64,000 nucleotides of DNA from Saccharopolyspora phatthalungensis (GTDB taxonomy: Bacteria > Actinomycetota > Actinomycetes > Mycobacteriales > Pseudonocardiaceae): contig NZ_JACHIW010000002.1 of the NCBI RefSeq assembly GCF_014203395.1, positions 496,001 to 560,000 of the forward strand. Reading direction: 5' to 3'. Under the pieces are notes generated by a model, which was not told the DNA's origin, made no database searches, and saw nothing but the letters and a program-made list of their open reading frames with translations. Below, piece by piece: positions 17,944-26,087 of this stretch. The position numbers and the translations under genes are program-made. The first letter of the stretch is position 1. Every line of letters begins with the position of its first letter.

Positions 17944-18927
17944 ATGTCGATGGCAGTCCGCACTGAAGTCCCGGCGCAGACGGCGACGATCGAGCCGCCC
18001 GTCGCGCGGGAGGTCGAACGGGTCGCACTCGGCCTGCTCCCCGTCGCCCAGGGCCGGGTCGACGAGGAAACCTGGGTTTCGGCGGCGCGGGAAGCATGGG
18101 AGGACCTGCCCGCGACGCTGCGCACCACGATCCGGCGGTTCCGCCGCGACACCGGCACCACTGGGGCGCTCGTGGTCGGCGGTCTGCCGCTGGGCCCCGA
18201 CGGCGTGCCGGACACCCCGACCCAAGACGGTTCGGTGCAGCGGACCGCCACCGTGCCGGCCGCGGTGCTGATGATGTTCGCCGCCGGGCTCGGCGATCCG
18301 GCCTCGTTCCGCCCGGAGAAATCGGGTGCGCTGGTGCAGGACGTGGTGCCGGTTCCGGGCAAGGAGGAGTTCCAGGGCAATGCCGGTTCGGTGCTGCTGT
18401 CGTTTCACACCGAGAACGCCTTCCACCCGCACCGACCCGACTTCGTGATGCTGTCCTGCCTGCGGTCCGACCACGAGGGCGTCGCGGGTCTGCGCACCGC
18501 TTGCATCCGGCAGGTCTTCGACCTGCTCAGTGACCCGGCTCGGGAGGCGTTGTTCAGCGCCGAGTTCGTCACCGAACCGCCGCCGTCGTTCGGTGCCACG
18601 GCCGGTGATCCGACGCCGCACGCCGTGCTGTCCGGTGCGTCCGATGACCCGGACCTCCAGATCGACTTCTCGGCCACCAAACCACTGACTACACGCGCGA
18701 GCGCGGCGATCGACGAGCTGCAGAAGCTGTTCGCCGACCATGCGCACACCCACTACCTCACGCCAGGATCAATGGCCATTGTGGACAACCGTGTCACGGT
18801 GCACGGGCGCACCGCGTTCGAGCCGCGCTACGACGGCAGGGACCGGTGGTTGCAGCGCACGTTCTCGCTGGCCGACCTCCGCGCCTCGCGCCGCCATCGC
18901 GACGCCGATGGATACATGCTCGACTAA
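17944..18927 (+). CDS. AsnO/VioC-like Fe(II)/2-oxoglutarate amino-acid beta-hydroxylase
   Basis: A 327-residue non-haem iron dioxygenase of the clavaminate-synthase-like family that hydroxylates the beta-carbon of a free amino acid (AsnO on asparagine, VioC on arginine). The iron ligands are visible as H155-T-E157 in LSFHTENAFHPHRPD and H287 in VTVHGRTAF, followed by the 2-oxoglutarate-binding arginine in DRWLQRTF. As I recall, these positions match the AsnO ligands H155, E157 and H287, and an aspartate at 241 also falls where AsnO has one. An Asn-type adenylation code in the downstream NRPS (second module of 47235-57233) would fit L-threo-3-hydroxyasparagine. A VioC-like arginine hydroxylase is the alternative. 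First gene of a plus-strand operon. Confidence 0.85.
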   Translation: MSMAVRTEVPAQTATIEPPVAREVERVALGLLPVAQGRVDEETWVSAAREAWEDLPATLRTTIRRFRRDTGTTGALVVGGLPLGPDGVPDTPTQDGSVQRTATVPAAVLMMFAAGLGDPASFRPEKSGALVQDVVPVPGKEEFQGNAGSVLLSFHTENAFHPHRPDFVMLSCLRSDHEGVAGLRTACIRQVFDLLSDPAREALFSAEFVTEPPPSFGATAGDPTPHAVLSGASDDPDLQIDFSATKPLTTRASAAIDELQKLFADHAHTHYLTPGSMAIVDNRVTVHGRTAFEPRYDGRDRWLQRTFSLADLRASRRHRDADGYMLD

Positions 18928-18928
18928 C

Positions 18929-18992
18929 AGCGGTGGTAGCCGCTTGCGGGGTGGGATGTCCCAACTTTAGGCAAAATCGGGAAACCACCGCT
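18929..18992 (+). terminator. Inverted repeat after the hydroxylase gene
   Basis: AGCGGTGGT (18929-18937) can pair with ACCACCGCT (18984-18992) across a 46-base loop directly behind the hydroxylase stop codon. It may attenuate read-through into the A-T gene. There is no U-tract, and the long loop makes it weak evidence. Confidence 0.3.
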
Positions 18993-19076
18993 CAGGCGGA
19001 AACAGTTCCGATAACGAGGTAAAAGGCGGCGCGGTTAGCGTCGCGGGGCCAGTCATGAGTGGAGGGAGAGCCTCGG

Positions 19077-21584
19077 TTGAACCGGTCATCCGCCGAGCGG
19101 CGCGCATTCTGGGCCAGAACGCTGGAAAGCGGCGCCTGCACGCCGATCCCCCACTGGCACGACCCGGCCGCCGAACCGGCACCGGGCATCGGGTTGCACG
19201 AACGCGAGCTGCCTACAGCCACGGCGGCCGGAATCCGGGAGGTCGCCGAATCACTCGGCGTGCCGGTAGGCACCATCGTGCTGGCCGCGCACGTGAAGGT
19301 GCTGGCCGCCGTCACCGGTGAACCGCACGTTGTGACCGGCTACGTCGCCGGCTCCCCGGTGCCCTGCTCGCTGGCTCTACCCGACGGTTCCTGGCGAGAC
19401 CTCGTACACCGGATCCGGCGCGTGGAGAACGAGATCCGGGCGAACCTCCCGGCGGAGCTGGCCGAACTTCCGTCTCGGCTGTTCGACACCGTCCTCGATG
19501 TGACCGACACTCCCGCCGGAGTCGAGGACTTCGCGCTTGTCGTGAGCTTCACCGCGCAGTCGAACCTGCTGCGGCTGGAGTACCGGACCGATCGGCTGAA
19601 CGACGCGCAGGTTCAACGCCTCGGTGGGTACTACCTCGCGGCGCTGGACCTGATCGCATCCGACCCCGACGCCCCGCACGCCGACGGCTCGCTGCTGTCG
19701 GCCGAAGAACGGCGGCTACAGCTCACCGGCTTGGCCGGACCACGTCGCGAACTGCCGGACCGACGGATGCACGAGCTGTTCGAGGATCGGGTCCGCCGCC
19801 ACCCCGCCGCGATCGCGGCCGTCCACCGAGACCGCACGTGGACGTACCAGCAGCTCAACGAGCGAGCCAACCAGATCGCGCACGCCCTGCTAGCGCGCGG
19901 CCTCCAGCGCGAAGACGTCGTCGCGGTCGTGACCGATCGCAACCTCGACTGGATGGCCTCCGTGCTCGGCGTGTTCAAGGCGGGTGGTTGCTACCTGCCG
20001 GTCGAGCCGGACTTCCCGTCCGACCGCATCGGCCGGACGCTGCGCCGCAGCGAATGCCGTTACGTGCTGGCCGAAGTCGGACGCACCGCAAACCTGGCCG
20101 GCGCCGACATCAGCGCCGAGGTGCTGCCGCTGCGCGAGATCACCGGCGACACCACCGACCCGCAGGTGCCGGTCGATGCCGATCAGCTCGCCTATGTCTA
20201 CTTCACCTCGGGTTCCACCGGCGAGCCCAAGGGCGCGATGTGCGAGCACGCGGGGATGCTCAACCATCTCTTCGCCAAGATCGACGACCTGGGCATTCCC
20301 GAGGGCGCGGTGGTCAGTGAGACGGCCCCGCAATGCTTCGACATTTCGCTGTGGCAGCTGGTCAGCGCGCTGCTGGTGGGCGGCCGGACGGTGCTCGTCG
20401 AGCAGGACGTGATCTTGGACGTGCAGCGGTTCGTCGACCAGATCGCCGAGCAGCGCGTGCAGATCATGCAGCTGGTGCCGTCGTACCTGGAGACCGTGCT
20501 CTCCTACCTGGAGGACTCGCCGCGGGAACTGCCCGATTTGCAGTGCGTTTCGGTCACCGGCGAGGCGCTGAAGAAAGAGCTGACCCAGCGCTGGTTCGCG
20601 ACGTACCCGGGCCTGAAGCTGGCGAACGTCTACGGCCTCACCGAGACCTCGGACGACACCAACCACGAGGTGATGACGGCGGTTCCGGTTCGCGACCGGG
20701 TGCCGCTGGGGCCGCCGGTGCACAACACGCACGTCTACATCGTGGGCCCGGACCTCCAGCCGGTTCCCCTTGGCGCACCAGGCGAAATCGTCTTCTCCGG
20801 GGTGTGCGTCGGGCGCGGTTACATCAACGACCCGGAGCGCACCAGGGCCGCGTTCCTGACCGATCCGCACCGTCCCGGGCACCGGCTGTACCGGTCCGGT
20901 GACTTCGGCCGCTGGCTGCCGGAAGGCAAGGTCGAGTTCCTGGGCCGCCGCGACGCGCAGGTCAAGATCCGCGGTTTCCGCATCGAGATCGGCGAGATCG
21001 AGAACCAGATGCTGCGCGCGCCCGGCGTGCGCGACGGCGCGGTGGTGGTGACCGAGGACTCCGGCGGCAACAAGCATCTGGTCGCGTTCTACACCGGCCC
21101 GGACCGGCTCGCCGACAACGAGTTCAAGCATTTCCTGCGGCGAACCCTGCCGCACTACATGATTCCCGAGCACTTCCACCACTGCGAGTCCCTGCCGCTG
21201 ACGGACAACGGCAAGACCGACAAGAAGGCGCTCACCAAGCTCGCCGCGGACCGCGCGAGCGAGGAGACCGAGTACCAGCCGCCGCAGACACCCACGGAGC
21301 ACCGACTCGCGGCGAAGTGGGCGGAAGTGCTCGGCGTCCCGTTCGCCGAGATCGGGCGGACCGACCATTTCTTCGAGCGCGGCGGCACCTCGTTGTCCGC
21401 TGTCAAGCTGATCATCAAGCTGGACCGCACGATCTCGCTCAAGGACATGACCGGGTATCCGGTGCTCGCCGACCTGGCCGCCATCATCGACGGCCGGACC
21501 GAGACCCGCCCCGGAATCTTGGAGCGACCCGCTGACCCTCCGCACCCCCGAAAGGCGACGACCGATGCCCGCACCAGCCACTGA
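19077..21584 (+). CDS. Free-standing NRPS protein: half condensation domain, adenylation, carrier (C*-A-T)
   Basis: About 835 residues. Residues 1-205 resemble only the C-terminal half of a condensation domain (VPVGTIVLAAHVKVLAAVTG; no HHxxxDG), so no peptide bond is likely to be made here. The adenylation domain follows with FTSGSTGEPKGA, YGLTETSDD, YRSGDFGRWLPEG and the core lysine in LTDNGKTDKK. The carrier domain has its phosphopantetheine serine in FFERGGTSLSAVKL. By eye the specificity code is D-I-W-Q-S-T-V-D-D-K. The two acidic residues suggest a basic side chain, but I cannot assign a substrate. I prefer TTG 19077 (GGAGGGAG 8 nt upstream) over GTG 19059. The gene overlaps the SyrP-like hydroxylase by 20 nt: a load-and-oxidise pair. 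Confidence 0.87.
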   Translation: MNRSSAERRAFWARTLESGACTPIPHWHDPAAEPAPGIGLHERELPTATAAGIREVAESLGVPVGTIVLAAHVKVLAAVTGEPHVVTGYVAGSPVPCSLALPDGSWRDLVHRIRRVENEIRANLPAELAELPSRLFDTVLDVTDTPAGVEDFALVVSFTAQSNLLRLEYRTDRLNDAQVQRLGGYYLAALDLIASDPDAPHADGSLLSAEERRLQLTGLAGPRRELPDRRMHELFEDRVRRHPAAIAAVHRDRTWTYQQLNERANQIAHALLARGLQREDVVAVVTDRNLDWMASVLGVFKAGGCYLPVEPDFPSDRIGRTLRRSECRYVLAEVGRTANLAGADISAEVLPLREITGDTTDPQVPVDADQLAYVYFTSGSTGEPKGAMCEHAGMLNHLFAKIDDLGIPEGAVVSETAPQCFDISLWQLVSALLVGGRTVLVEQDVILDVQRFVDQIAEQRVQIMQLVPSYLETVLSYLEDSPRELPDLQCVSVTGEALKKELTQRWFATYPGLKLANVYGLTETSDDTNHEVMTAVPVRDRVPLGPPVHNTHVYIVGPDLQPVPLGAPGEIVFSGVCVGRGYINDPERTRAAFLTDPHRPGHRLYRSGDFGRWLPEGKVEFLGRRDAQVKIRGFRIEIGEIENQMLRAPGVRDGAVVVTEDSGGNKHLVAFYTGPDRLADNEFKHFLRRTLPHYMIPEHFHHCESLPLTDNGKTDKKALTKLAADRASEETEYQPPQTPTEHRLAAKWAEVLGVPFAEIGRTDHFFERGGTSLSAVKLIIKLDRTISLKDMTGYPVLADLAAIIDGRTETRPGILERPADPPHPRKATTDARTSH

Positions 21585-22557
21585 GCTAGACGTCTCCCCC
21601 GCCGCGGACAAACCGGCGATCCTGCGTGTCGGCGACATCGCCGAGGCCCCGTCCTGGGTGGCCGAGCACCGAGACCAGCTGCGCTCGCTGGTCGACGAGC
21701 ACGGCGCGCTCCTGGTGCGCGGCCTGCCGCTGACCGACGCGGCCGGCTTCGGCCAGGTGGCCCGGGAACTCGCCGCGCCGCTGATGCCGGAGCGAGAGGC
21801 GTTCGCCCCGCGCTGGATCTACGAGGACGGCATTTACTCCTCTTCCAAGTGGCCGCCGAACCAGCCGATGTGCATGCACCACGAGCTCAGCTACACGCTG
21901 GAGTTCCCCGGCCTGATGCTGTTCTCCTGCCTCGGTGCGCCGCAGTCGGGCGGCGTGACCGGCGTGGCGGATGCCGCTGCGGTGCTGGAGGCGCTGCCCT
22001 CGGACCTGGTCGAGCGGTTCGAGCGCGAGGGTTGGCAGCTGGTCCGCAACTACAACGAGCTGGTCGGCGTGCCGTGGCAGGAGGCGTTCGCCACGGAGGA
22101 CCGGTCGGTCGTGGAGCGCTACTGCCGGGAGAATCACATCGAGTTCGCGTGGGACGAGATGGACGGGCTGCGGACCAAGCAGCGCCGCTCGGCCATCATC
22201 ACCCACCCGAAGACCGGCAAGCGGGTGTGGTTCAACCAGATCGCCTTCCTCAACGAATGGACGATCGACCCCGAGGTGCGGGACTACCTGGTGATGGAGT
22301 TCGGCCCGGACGGGCTGCCGTTCAACAGCCGCTTCGGCGGCGGCGAGCCGATCGGCGACGACGTGATCGCACTGCTCAACAAGGTCTACGACGAGCACAC
22401 GCAGCGGGAACCGTGGCAGACCGGGGACCTGATGCTGGTCGACAACATCGCGCGGGCGCACAGCCGCGAGCCGTACGAGGGCGCCCGCGAGGTGCTGGTG
22501 GCGATGGGCGAACCGGTTCGGCTGGCAGACTGCTTTCCGACCGTAACACCGTCCTGA
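21565..22557 (+). CDS. SyrP/TauD-like Fe(II)/2-oxoglutarate hydroxylase
   Basis: A 330-residue TauD/TfdA-family dioxygenase, closest in motif layout to SyrP-type enzymes that hydroxylate the beta-carbon of an amino acid tethered to a carrier protein. Iron ligands: H105-H-E107 in CMHHELSYTLEFPG and H299 in NIARAHSREPYEG, followed by the 2-oxoglutarate-binding arginine (AREVLVAM). The glutamate makes it a hydroxylase and not a SyrB2-type halogenase, which has alanine or glycine there. Its start lies inside the end of the A-T gene, strongly suggesting that the substrate is the aminoacyl group on that carrier domain. Downstream genes of the same operon make Dap. Confidence 0.83.
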   Translation: MPAPATELDVSPAADKPAILRVGDIAEAPSWVAEHRDQLRSLVDEHGALLVRGLPLTDAAGFGQVARELAAPLMPEREAFAPRWIYEDGIYSSSKWPPNQPMCMHHELSYTLEFPGLMLFSCLGAPQSGGVTGVADAAAVLEALPSDLVERFEREGWQLVRNYNELVGVPWQEAFATEDRSVVERYCRENHIEFAWDEMDGLRTKQRRSAIITHPKTGKRVWFNQIAFLNEWTIDPEVRDYLVMEFGPDGLPFNSRFGGGEPIGDDVIALLNKVYDEHTQREPWQTGDLMLVDNIARAHSREPYEGAREVLVAMGEPVRLADCFPTVTPS

Positions 22558-22612
22558 CCGCATCGGCGGGTGCGGTTCGTCCCTTCGCAGACCAGCAAAC
22601 GGAGTTTTCAGC

Positions 22613-23647
22613 ATGCCCGAATCAGCCAACGTCCCCGCTTTCACCGTGATCTCCGGCGCTCAGGTGCAGAAGGCGCTGGAGGGGCGGCAGCGGCAGGTAG
22701 TGGACATCGTCGAGGCGGCCTACCGGCTGCACGGCGCGGCCCAGACGGTCAACCCGCCGTCCTACTTCCTGCGTTTCCCCGACCGGCCCACCTCCCGCAT
22801 CATCGCGCTGCCCGCCTCGCTCGGCGGTGACTCGGCGGTGGACGGGATCAAGTGGATCTCCAGTTTCCCGGACAACGTCGCGGCCGGCATTCCGCGCGCC
22901 TCGGCGGTGCTGGTGCTCAACGACCACGACACCGGATACCCGTTCGCCTGCCTGGAAAGCTCCGTGATCAGCGCCACCCGCACGGCCGCGTCGGCCGCGC
23001 TGGCCGCCGACCACCTGAGCCGGGACCGGGGCCGGCCGCGCCGGGTCGGCTTCATCGGCGTCGGCCTCATCGCCCGCTACATCCACAGCTACCTGCAGGC
23101 GACCGACTGGGCCTTCGACGAGATCGGCGTGCACGACCTGTCCGCCGAGCACGCCGCGGGCTTCAAGTCCTATTTGGACCGTGTCGAGGACGGGGCGCGG
23201 ATCACCGTGCACGACAGCGCCGAGGCGCTGATCCGGTCATCGGACCTCGTGGTGTTCGCGACCGTCACGGGCACGCCGCACGTGCACGACCCGGCCTGGT
23301 TCGAGCACAACCCGCTGGTACTGCACGTGTCCCTGCGCGACCTGTCGCCGGAGATCATCCTGTCGTCGATGAACGTCGTCGACGATGTGGAGCATTGTCT
23401 GAAGGCCGACACCTCGCCGCACCTCGCCGAGCAGCGGACCGGAAACCGGGACTTCCTGGACGGCACGATCAACGACGTGCTCGCCGGGGAACTCAAGGTG
23501 CCCACCGACCGCCCGGTGGTGTTCTCGCCGTTCGGCCTGGGCGTGCTCGACCTGGCGGTGGGCAAGTACATCTACGACGAAGTCACGGCCCACGGCGAAC
23601 CCACGGTCGTCCCGGACTTCTTCTCCGAACTCCGCCGCTACGGCTGA
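22613..23647 (+). CDS. sbnB: SbnB-like N-(2-amino-2-carboxyethyl)-L-glutamate dehydrogenase (Dap synthesis)
   Basis: A 344-residue member of the ornithine cyclodeaminase/mu-crystallin family, SbnB/VioK branch. SbnB oxidatively splits N-(1-amino-1-carboxy-2-ethyl)-glutamate with NAD+ to 2-oxoglutarate and L-2,3-diaminopropionate. Seen: substrate-binding GIKWISSFPDNVAAGIPRASAV, the RTAASAALAADHL helix, the nucleotide-binding GFIGVGLIARY followed by an acidic residue in VHDLS, and FATVTGTPHVHDP. ATG 22613 is 55 nt after the hydroxylase stop. Pairing with the SbnA homologue immediately downstream is diagnostic for Dap, so the OCD reaction itself is unlikely. Confidence 0.88.
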   Translation: MPESANVPAFTVISGAQVQKALEGRQRQVVDIVEAAYRLHGAAQTVNPPSYFLRFPDRPTSRIIALPASLGGDSAVDGIKWISSFPDNVAAGIPRASAVLVLNDHDTGYPFACLESSVISATRTAASAALAADHLSRDRGRPRRVGFIGVGLIARYIHSYLQATDWAFDEIGVHDLSAEHAAGFKSYLDRVEDGARITVHDSAEALIRSSDLVVFATVTGTPHVHDPAWFEHNPLVLHVSLRDLSPEIILSSMNVVDDVEHCLKADTSPHLAEQRTGNRDFLDGTINDVLAGELKVPTDRPVVFSPFGLGVLDLAVGKYIYDEVTAHGEPTVVPDFFSELRRYG

Positions 23648-23720
23648 GCGCCGGCGGCCGGTTTGCGCCGACCCGCGCACCCGCAAACAGGTTCGTTTCG
23701 CACAACACGGAGATAGCCCG

Positions 23721-24704
23721 GTGCCCATCATCTCGCAGCCGCACGAGTTCAACGAGGACGACCTGTACGTCGACCTCCGGCCCAGCTTCGGGATACCGCT
23801 GTACCTGAAGTGCGAGGGGTTCAACTTCGCCGGGTCCATCAAGCTGAAAGCGGCGGCGGCGATGGTGGCGGCCGCGGAGCGGTCCGGGGCGCTCGGCCGG
23901 GACTCGATCATGGTGGAGTCCTCGTCGGGCAACCTCGGGGTGGCGCTGAGCGTGCTCGCCGCGAGCAAGGGCTACCAGTTCGTGTGTGTGACCGATTCGC
24001 GGTGCAACCTCGCCACCAAGCAATTGATGGAGACGCTGGGCGCTCAGGTGCACACCATCACCGAGCCGGATCCCGACGGCGGGTACCTGGCCGCCCGGAT
24101 CTCCCATGTGCGCGAGCTCTGTGACGATGATGACCGGTACGTGTGGTTAAACCAGTACGCCAACCCGGATAACTGGTCGGCGCATTACCGGACCACCGCG
24201 CCCTCGATAGACCGGGCGTTCCCCATGCTCGACGTGCTGTTCGTGGGCGCCGGGACCACCGGCACGCTGATGGGGTGCGCCCGGTACTTCAAGCGGTTCC
24301 GGCCGACCGTGCGGGTCGTCGCGATCGACGCGGTCGGCTCGGTCACCTTCGGGGGGCCGCCGGCGCCGCGGATGATCCCCGGGCTGGGCACCGGGGTGCG
24401 ACCGGCCCTGCTCGATGAATCTCTCGTGGATGACGTGGTGTTGGTCGAGGAGATCGACACGGTCCGCACCTGCCATCGGCTGGCCCGGCGCGGTTTCCTG
24501 TTCGGTGGCTCCACCGGCACCGTCATCAGCGGCGCGACGCAGTGGCTGGCCGCCAACGACGCGGGACCGGACGTCACGGCGGTGACGATCGCCCCGGACT
24601 TCGGTGAACGCTACCTCGACTCGCTGTACCAGCCGAGCTGGGTGCACCAGGTCTACCGAACCGGTCCCGTTGGCCTGCCCGACGAGGTAGCCGCCCGTGG
24701 CTGA
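23721..24704 (+). CDS. sbnA: SbnA-like 2,3-diaminopropionate biosynthesis PLP enzyme
   Basis: A 327-residue fold-type II PLP enzyme of the cysteine-synthase family. SbnA condenses O-phospho-L-serine with L-glutamate to give the substrate of SbnB. Features: PLP lysine in FAGSIKLKAA (K41), the substrate loop VESSSGNLGVAL, and the cofactor phosphate loop VGAGTTGTL; further FGGSTGTVISGA near the C-terminus. Start is GTG 23721. Last gene of the operon hydroxylase, A-T, SyrP-like, SbnB, SbnA, followed by a strong hairpin. Together SbnA and SbnB predict a Dap residue in the peptide, as in viomycin/capreomycin, zwittermicin and staphyloferrin B pathways. Confidence 0.88.
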   Translation: MPIISQPHEFNEDDLYVDLRPSFGIPLYLKCEGFNFAGSIKLKAAAAMVAAAERSGALGRDSIMVESSSGNLGVALSVLAASKGYQFVCVTDSRCNLATKQLMETLGAQVHTITEPDPDGGYLAARISHVRELCDDDDRYVWLNQYANPDNWSAHYRTTAPSIDRAFPMLDVLFVGAGTTGTLMGCARYFKRFRPTVRVVAIDAVGSVTFGGPPAPRMIPGLGTGVRPALLDESLVDDVVLVEEIDTVRTCHRLARRGFLFGGSTGTVISGATQWLAANDAGPDVTAVTIAPDFGERYLDSLYQPSWVHQVYRTGPVGLPDEVAARG

Positions 24705-24725
24705 CCCCCGTCGGTCGGCCGCACC

Positions 24726-24756
24726 GCTCGATGAGATTTCGTGCCGCTCATCGAGC
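24726..24756. terminator. Bidirectional hairpin terminator between convergent genes
   Basis: GCTCGATGAG (24726-24735) and CTCATCGAGC (24747-24756) form a perfect 10-bp stem with an 11-base loop between the ends of the SbnA-type gene and the prenyltransferase gene. No U-tract on either side, as is common in high-GC actinobacteria. Confidence 0.6.
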
Positions 24757-24799
24757 AGTACGCCTTGATCCTGGTCGGGTTCAGCGCCCCCGTCGGCAC

Positions 24800-25897
24800 C
24801 TACTCGGCCGCGCCGACTTCGGTTCCGTGCAGACCGGCATACACCGTAATGACCGGATCATCCGCATTCTTCAATGAGACCCAGTTGATGCGTCGGGTGG
24901 TCTGTGCCTTCGTGCCGGTGATGGCCTGCTTGACGGCGTCCCACGAATTCGTGGGGACGCCTGCGGCGGCGAAGAGTCTTTCGATAGCTGCGGCTGATTC
25001 GGCGTCGTTGGGTAAATTGGGCTCCAACGGGCAGTATGTGGCCACCGTGGGTGCGTCTGCCGTGCTGCGCAGCGCGAGGCAGGTCATCGGCTGCTTGTCC
25101 CACTCATCAAAGGGAGTGGGGATCAACTGAGTCAGAATCTGGCGGTACAACCCCTGCTGGTAATCGGCCGCCGTGGACGAGACCCGCTCAACATCGTTCA
25201 GATCACCGCTGAGCTGCCGCAGGTAGACCTTCACGCGCGCTTCGGGAGCGGGATCCAGGTCCAGCGCGATCAGGGCCGGCTCGACCACGCCGTCGGTGAA
25301 GGCGCTGGTACCCAGGGATTCGAGCACCTGCTGCCATTGGTGCCGAAACCCCAGGCGGTCAAGGGCTTCGGAGACGGCGGCAAGTGCCGGCTCACCGGTC
25401 GACTCAAGATACAGATACCCCTTATACAAGGGCGGTTTGTTCGAGGACAGCGCGGTAGCCACCATGAACGGATTCCGGACGCCTTCGCGGATGAACAGGT
25501 CGCGCACCGCATCGAACCGCTGAAGGTCCACCTGGGGCAGCTTGGCCAACCGGCGCAGATCTTCTTCCCCCGCGTACGCCCGACCCGTCGCGCGAAGTTC
25601 CGACGGTTCGTATCCAACCCGCACCTGGGATCCGGCGCGGGTGAAGGCGAACGAAAACTCAACGGGTGCGCCATCGTTGGCGGCCCATGCCTTCCATCCG
25701 GAGAAGGCGGCAAGGTCTTCCGTCGCCCACGGGCCTACCGTTTCGCAAACCGTGTCGATAGCCTGTTCCGAGGTGGAATTCCCGATATCTGGGTGTGAAA
25801 CCAGATACTGAAGATGTCTTCGCAGGACCTCGACGTACGTTGTCGGGCGATGCTCCGCGACGATGGGCCACCAGGTCGTCGTGTTACGGGCCGTCAC
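24800..25897 (-). CDS. DMATS-type aromatic (indole) prenyltransferase
   Basis: A 365-residue ABBA-fold prenyltransferase of the tryptophan dimethylallyltransferase family, which attaches a C5 unit (DMAPP) to an aromatic ring. Seen: N-terminal WWPIVAEHRP, the AANDGAPVEFSFAF motif whose glutamate (E80) corresponds to the indole-NH-binding residue of fungal DMATS, VRVGYEP, the RVKVYLR strand with a diphosphate-binding lysine (K223), and PTVATYCPLEPNLPNDAESA. Start GTG 25897 has TGGAGGAA upstream; a TTG 51 nt further out lacks one. In bacteria these enzymes occur in cyclomarin- and indole-alkaloid-type clusters, so it may prenylate an aromatic residue of, or precursor for, the local peptide. Its orientation opposes the Dap operon. 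Confidence 0.8.
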   Translation of the reverse strand: MTARNTTTWWPIVAEHRPTTYVEVLRRHLQYLVSHPDIGNSTSEQAIDTVCETVGPWATEDLAAFSGWKAWAANDGAPVEFSFAFTRAGSQVRVGYEPSELRATGRAYAGEEDLRRLAKLPQVDLQRFDAVRDLFIREGVRNPFMVATALSSNKPPLYKGYLYLESTGEPALAAVSEALDRLGFRHQWQQVLESLGTSAFTDGVVEPALIALDLDPAPEARVKVYLRQLSGDLNDVERVSSTAADYQQGLYRQILTQLIPTPFDEWDKQPMTCLALRSTADAPTVATYCPLEPNLPNDAESAAAIERLFAAAGVPTNSWDAVKQAITGTKAQTTRRINWVSLKNADDPVITVYAGLHGTEVGAAE

Positions 25898-26087
25898 TCG
25901 AAGTTCCTCCAGACTGAATGGTTTTTCGGTAGGATTCGGACAAAACAAAGCCCCGCCAGCGTGATTGCCACCGCGTGTTGCGGTCGATTACCGCATGGCA
26001 GCAGGCAAGCCGCGTGGGACACCGTTGGTGTTTCCCGAGGCTTGCTCGCTAGCGGATCGGATTGCTGGCGGAACAAGGAAATTCTGG

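Noticed and set aside
21565..22557. SyrB2-type halogenase
   Set aside because: The metal site reads H-H-E; halogenases have Ala or Gly at the acidic position.
22613..23647. Ornithine cyclodeaminase or cysteine-synthase metabolism for the SbnB/SbnA pair
   Set aside because: The adjacent pairing and NRPS context are characteristic of Dap synthesis; the single-gene readings explain the context less well.
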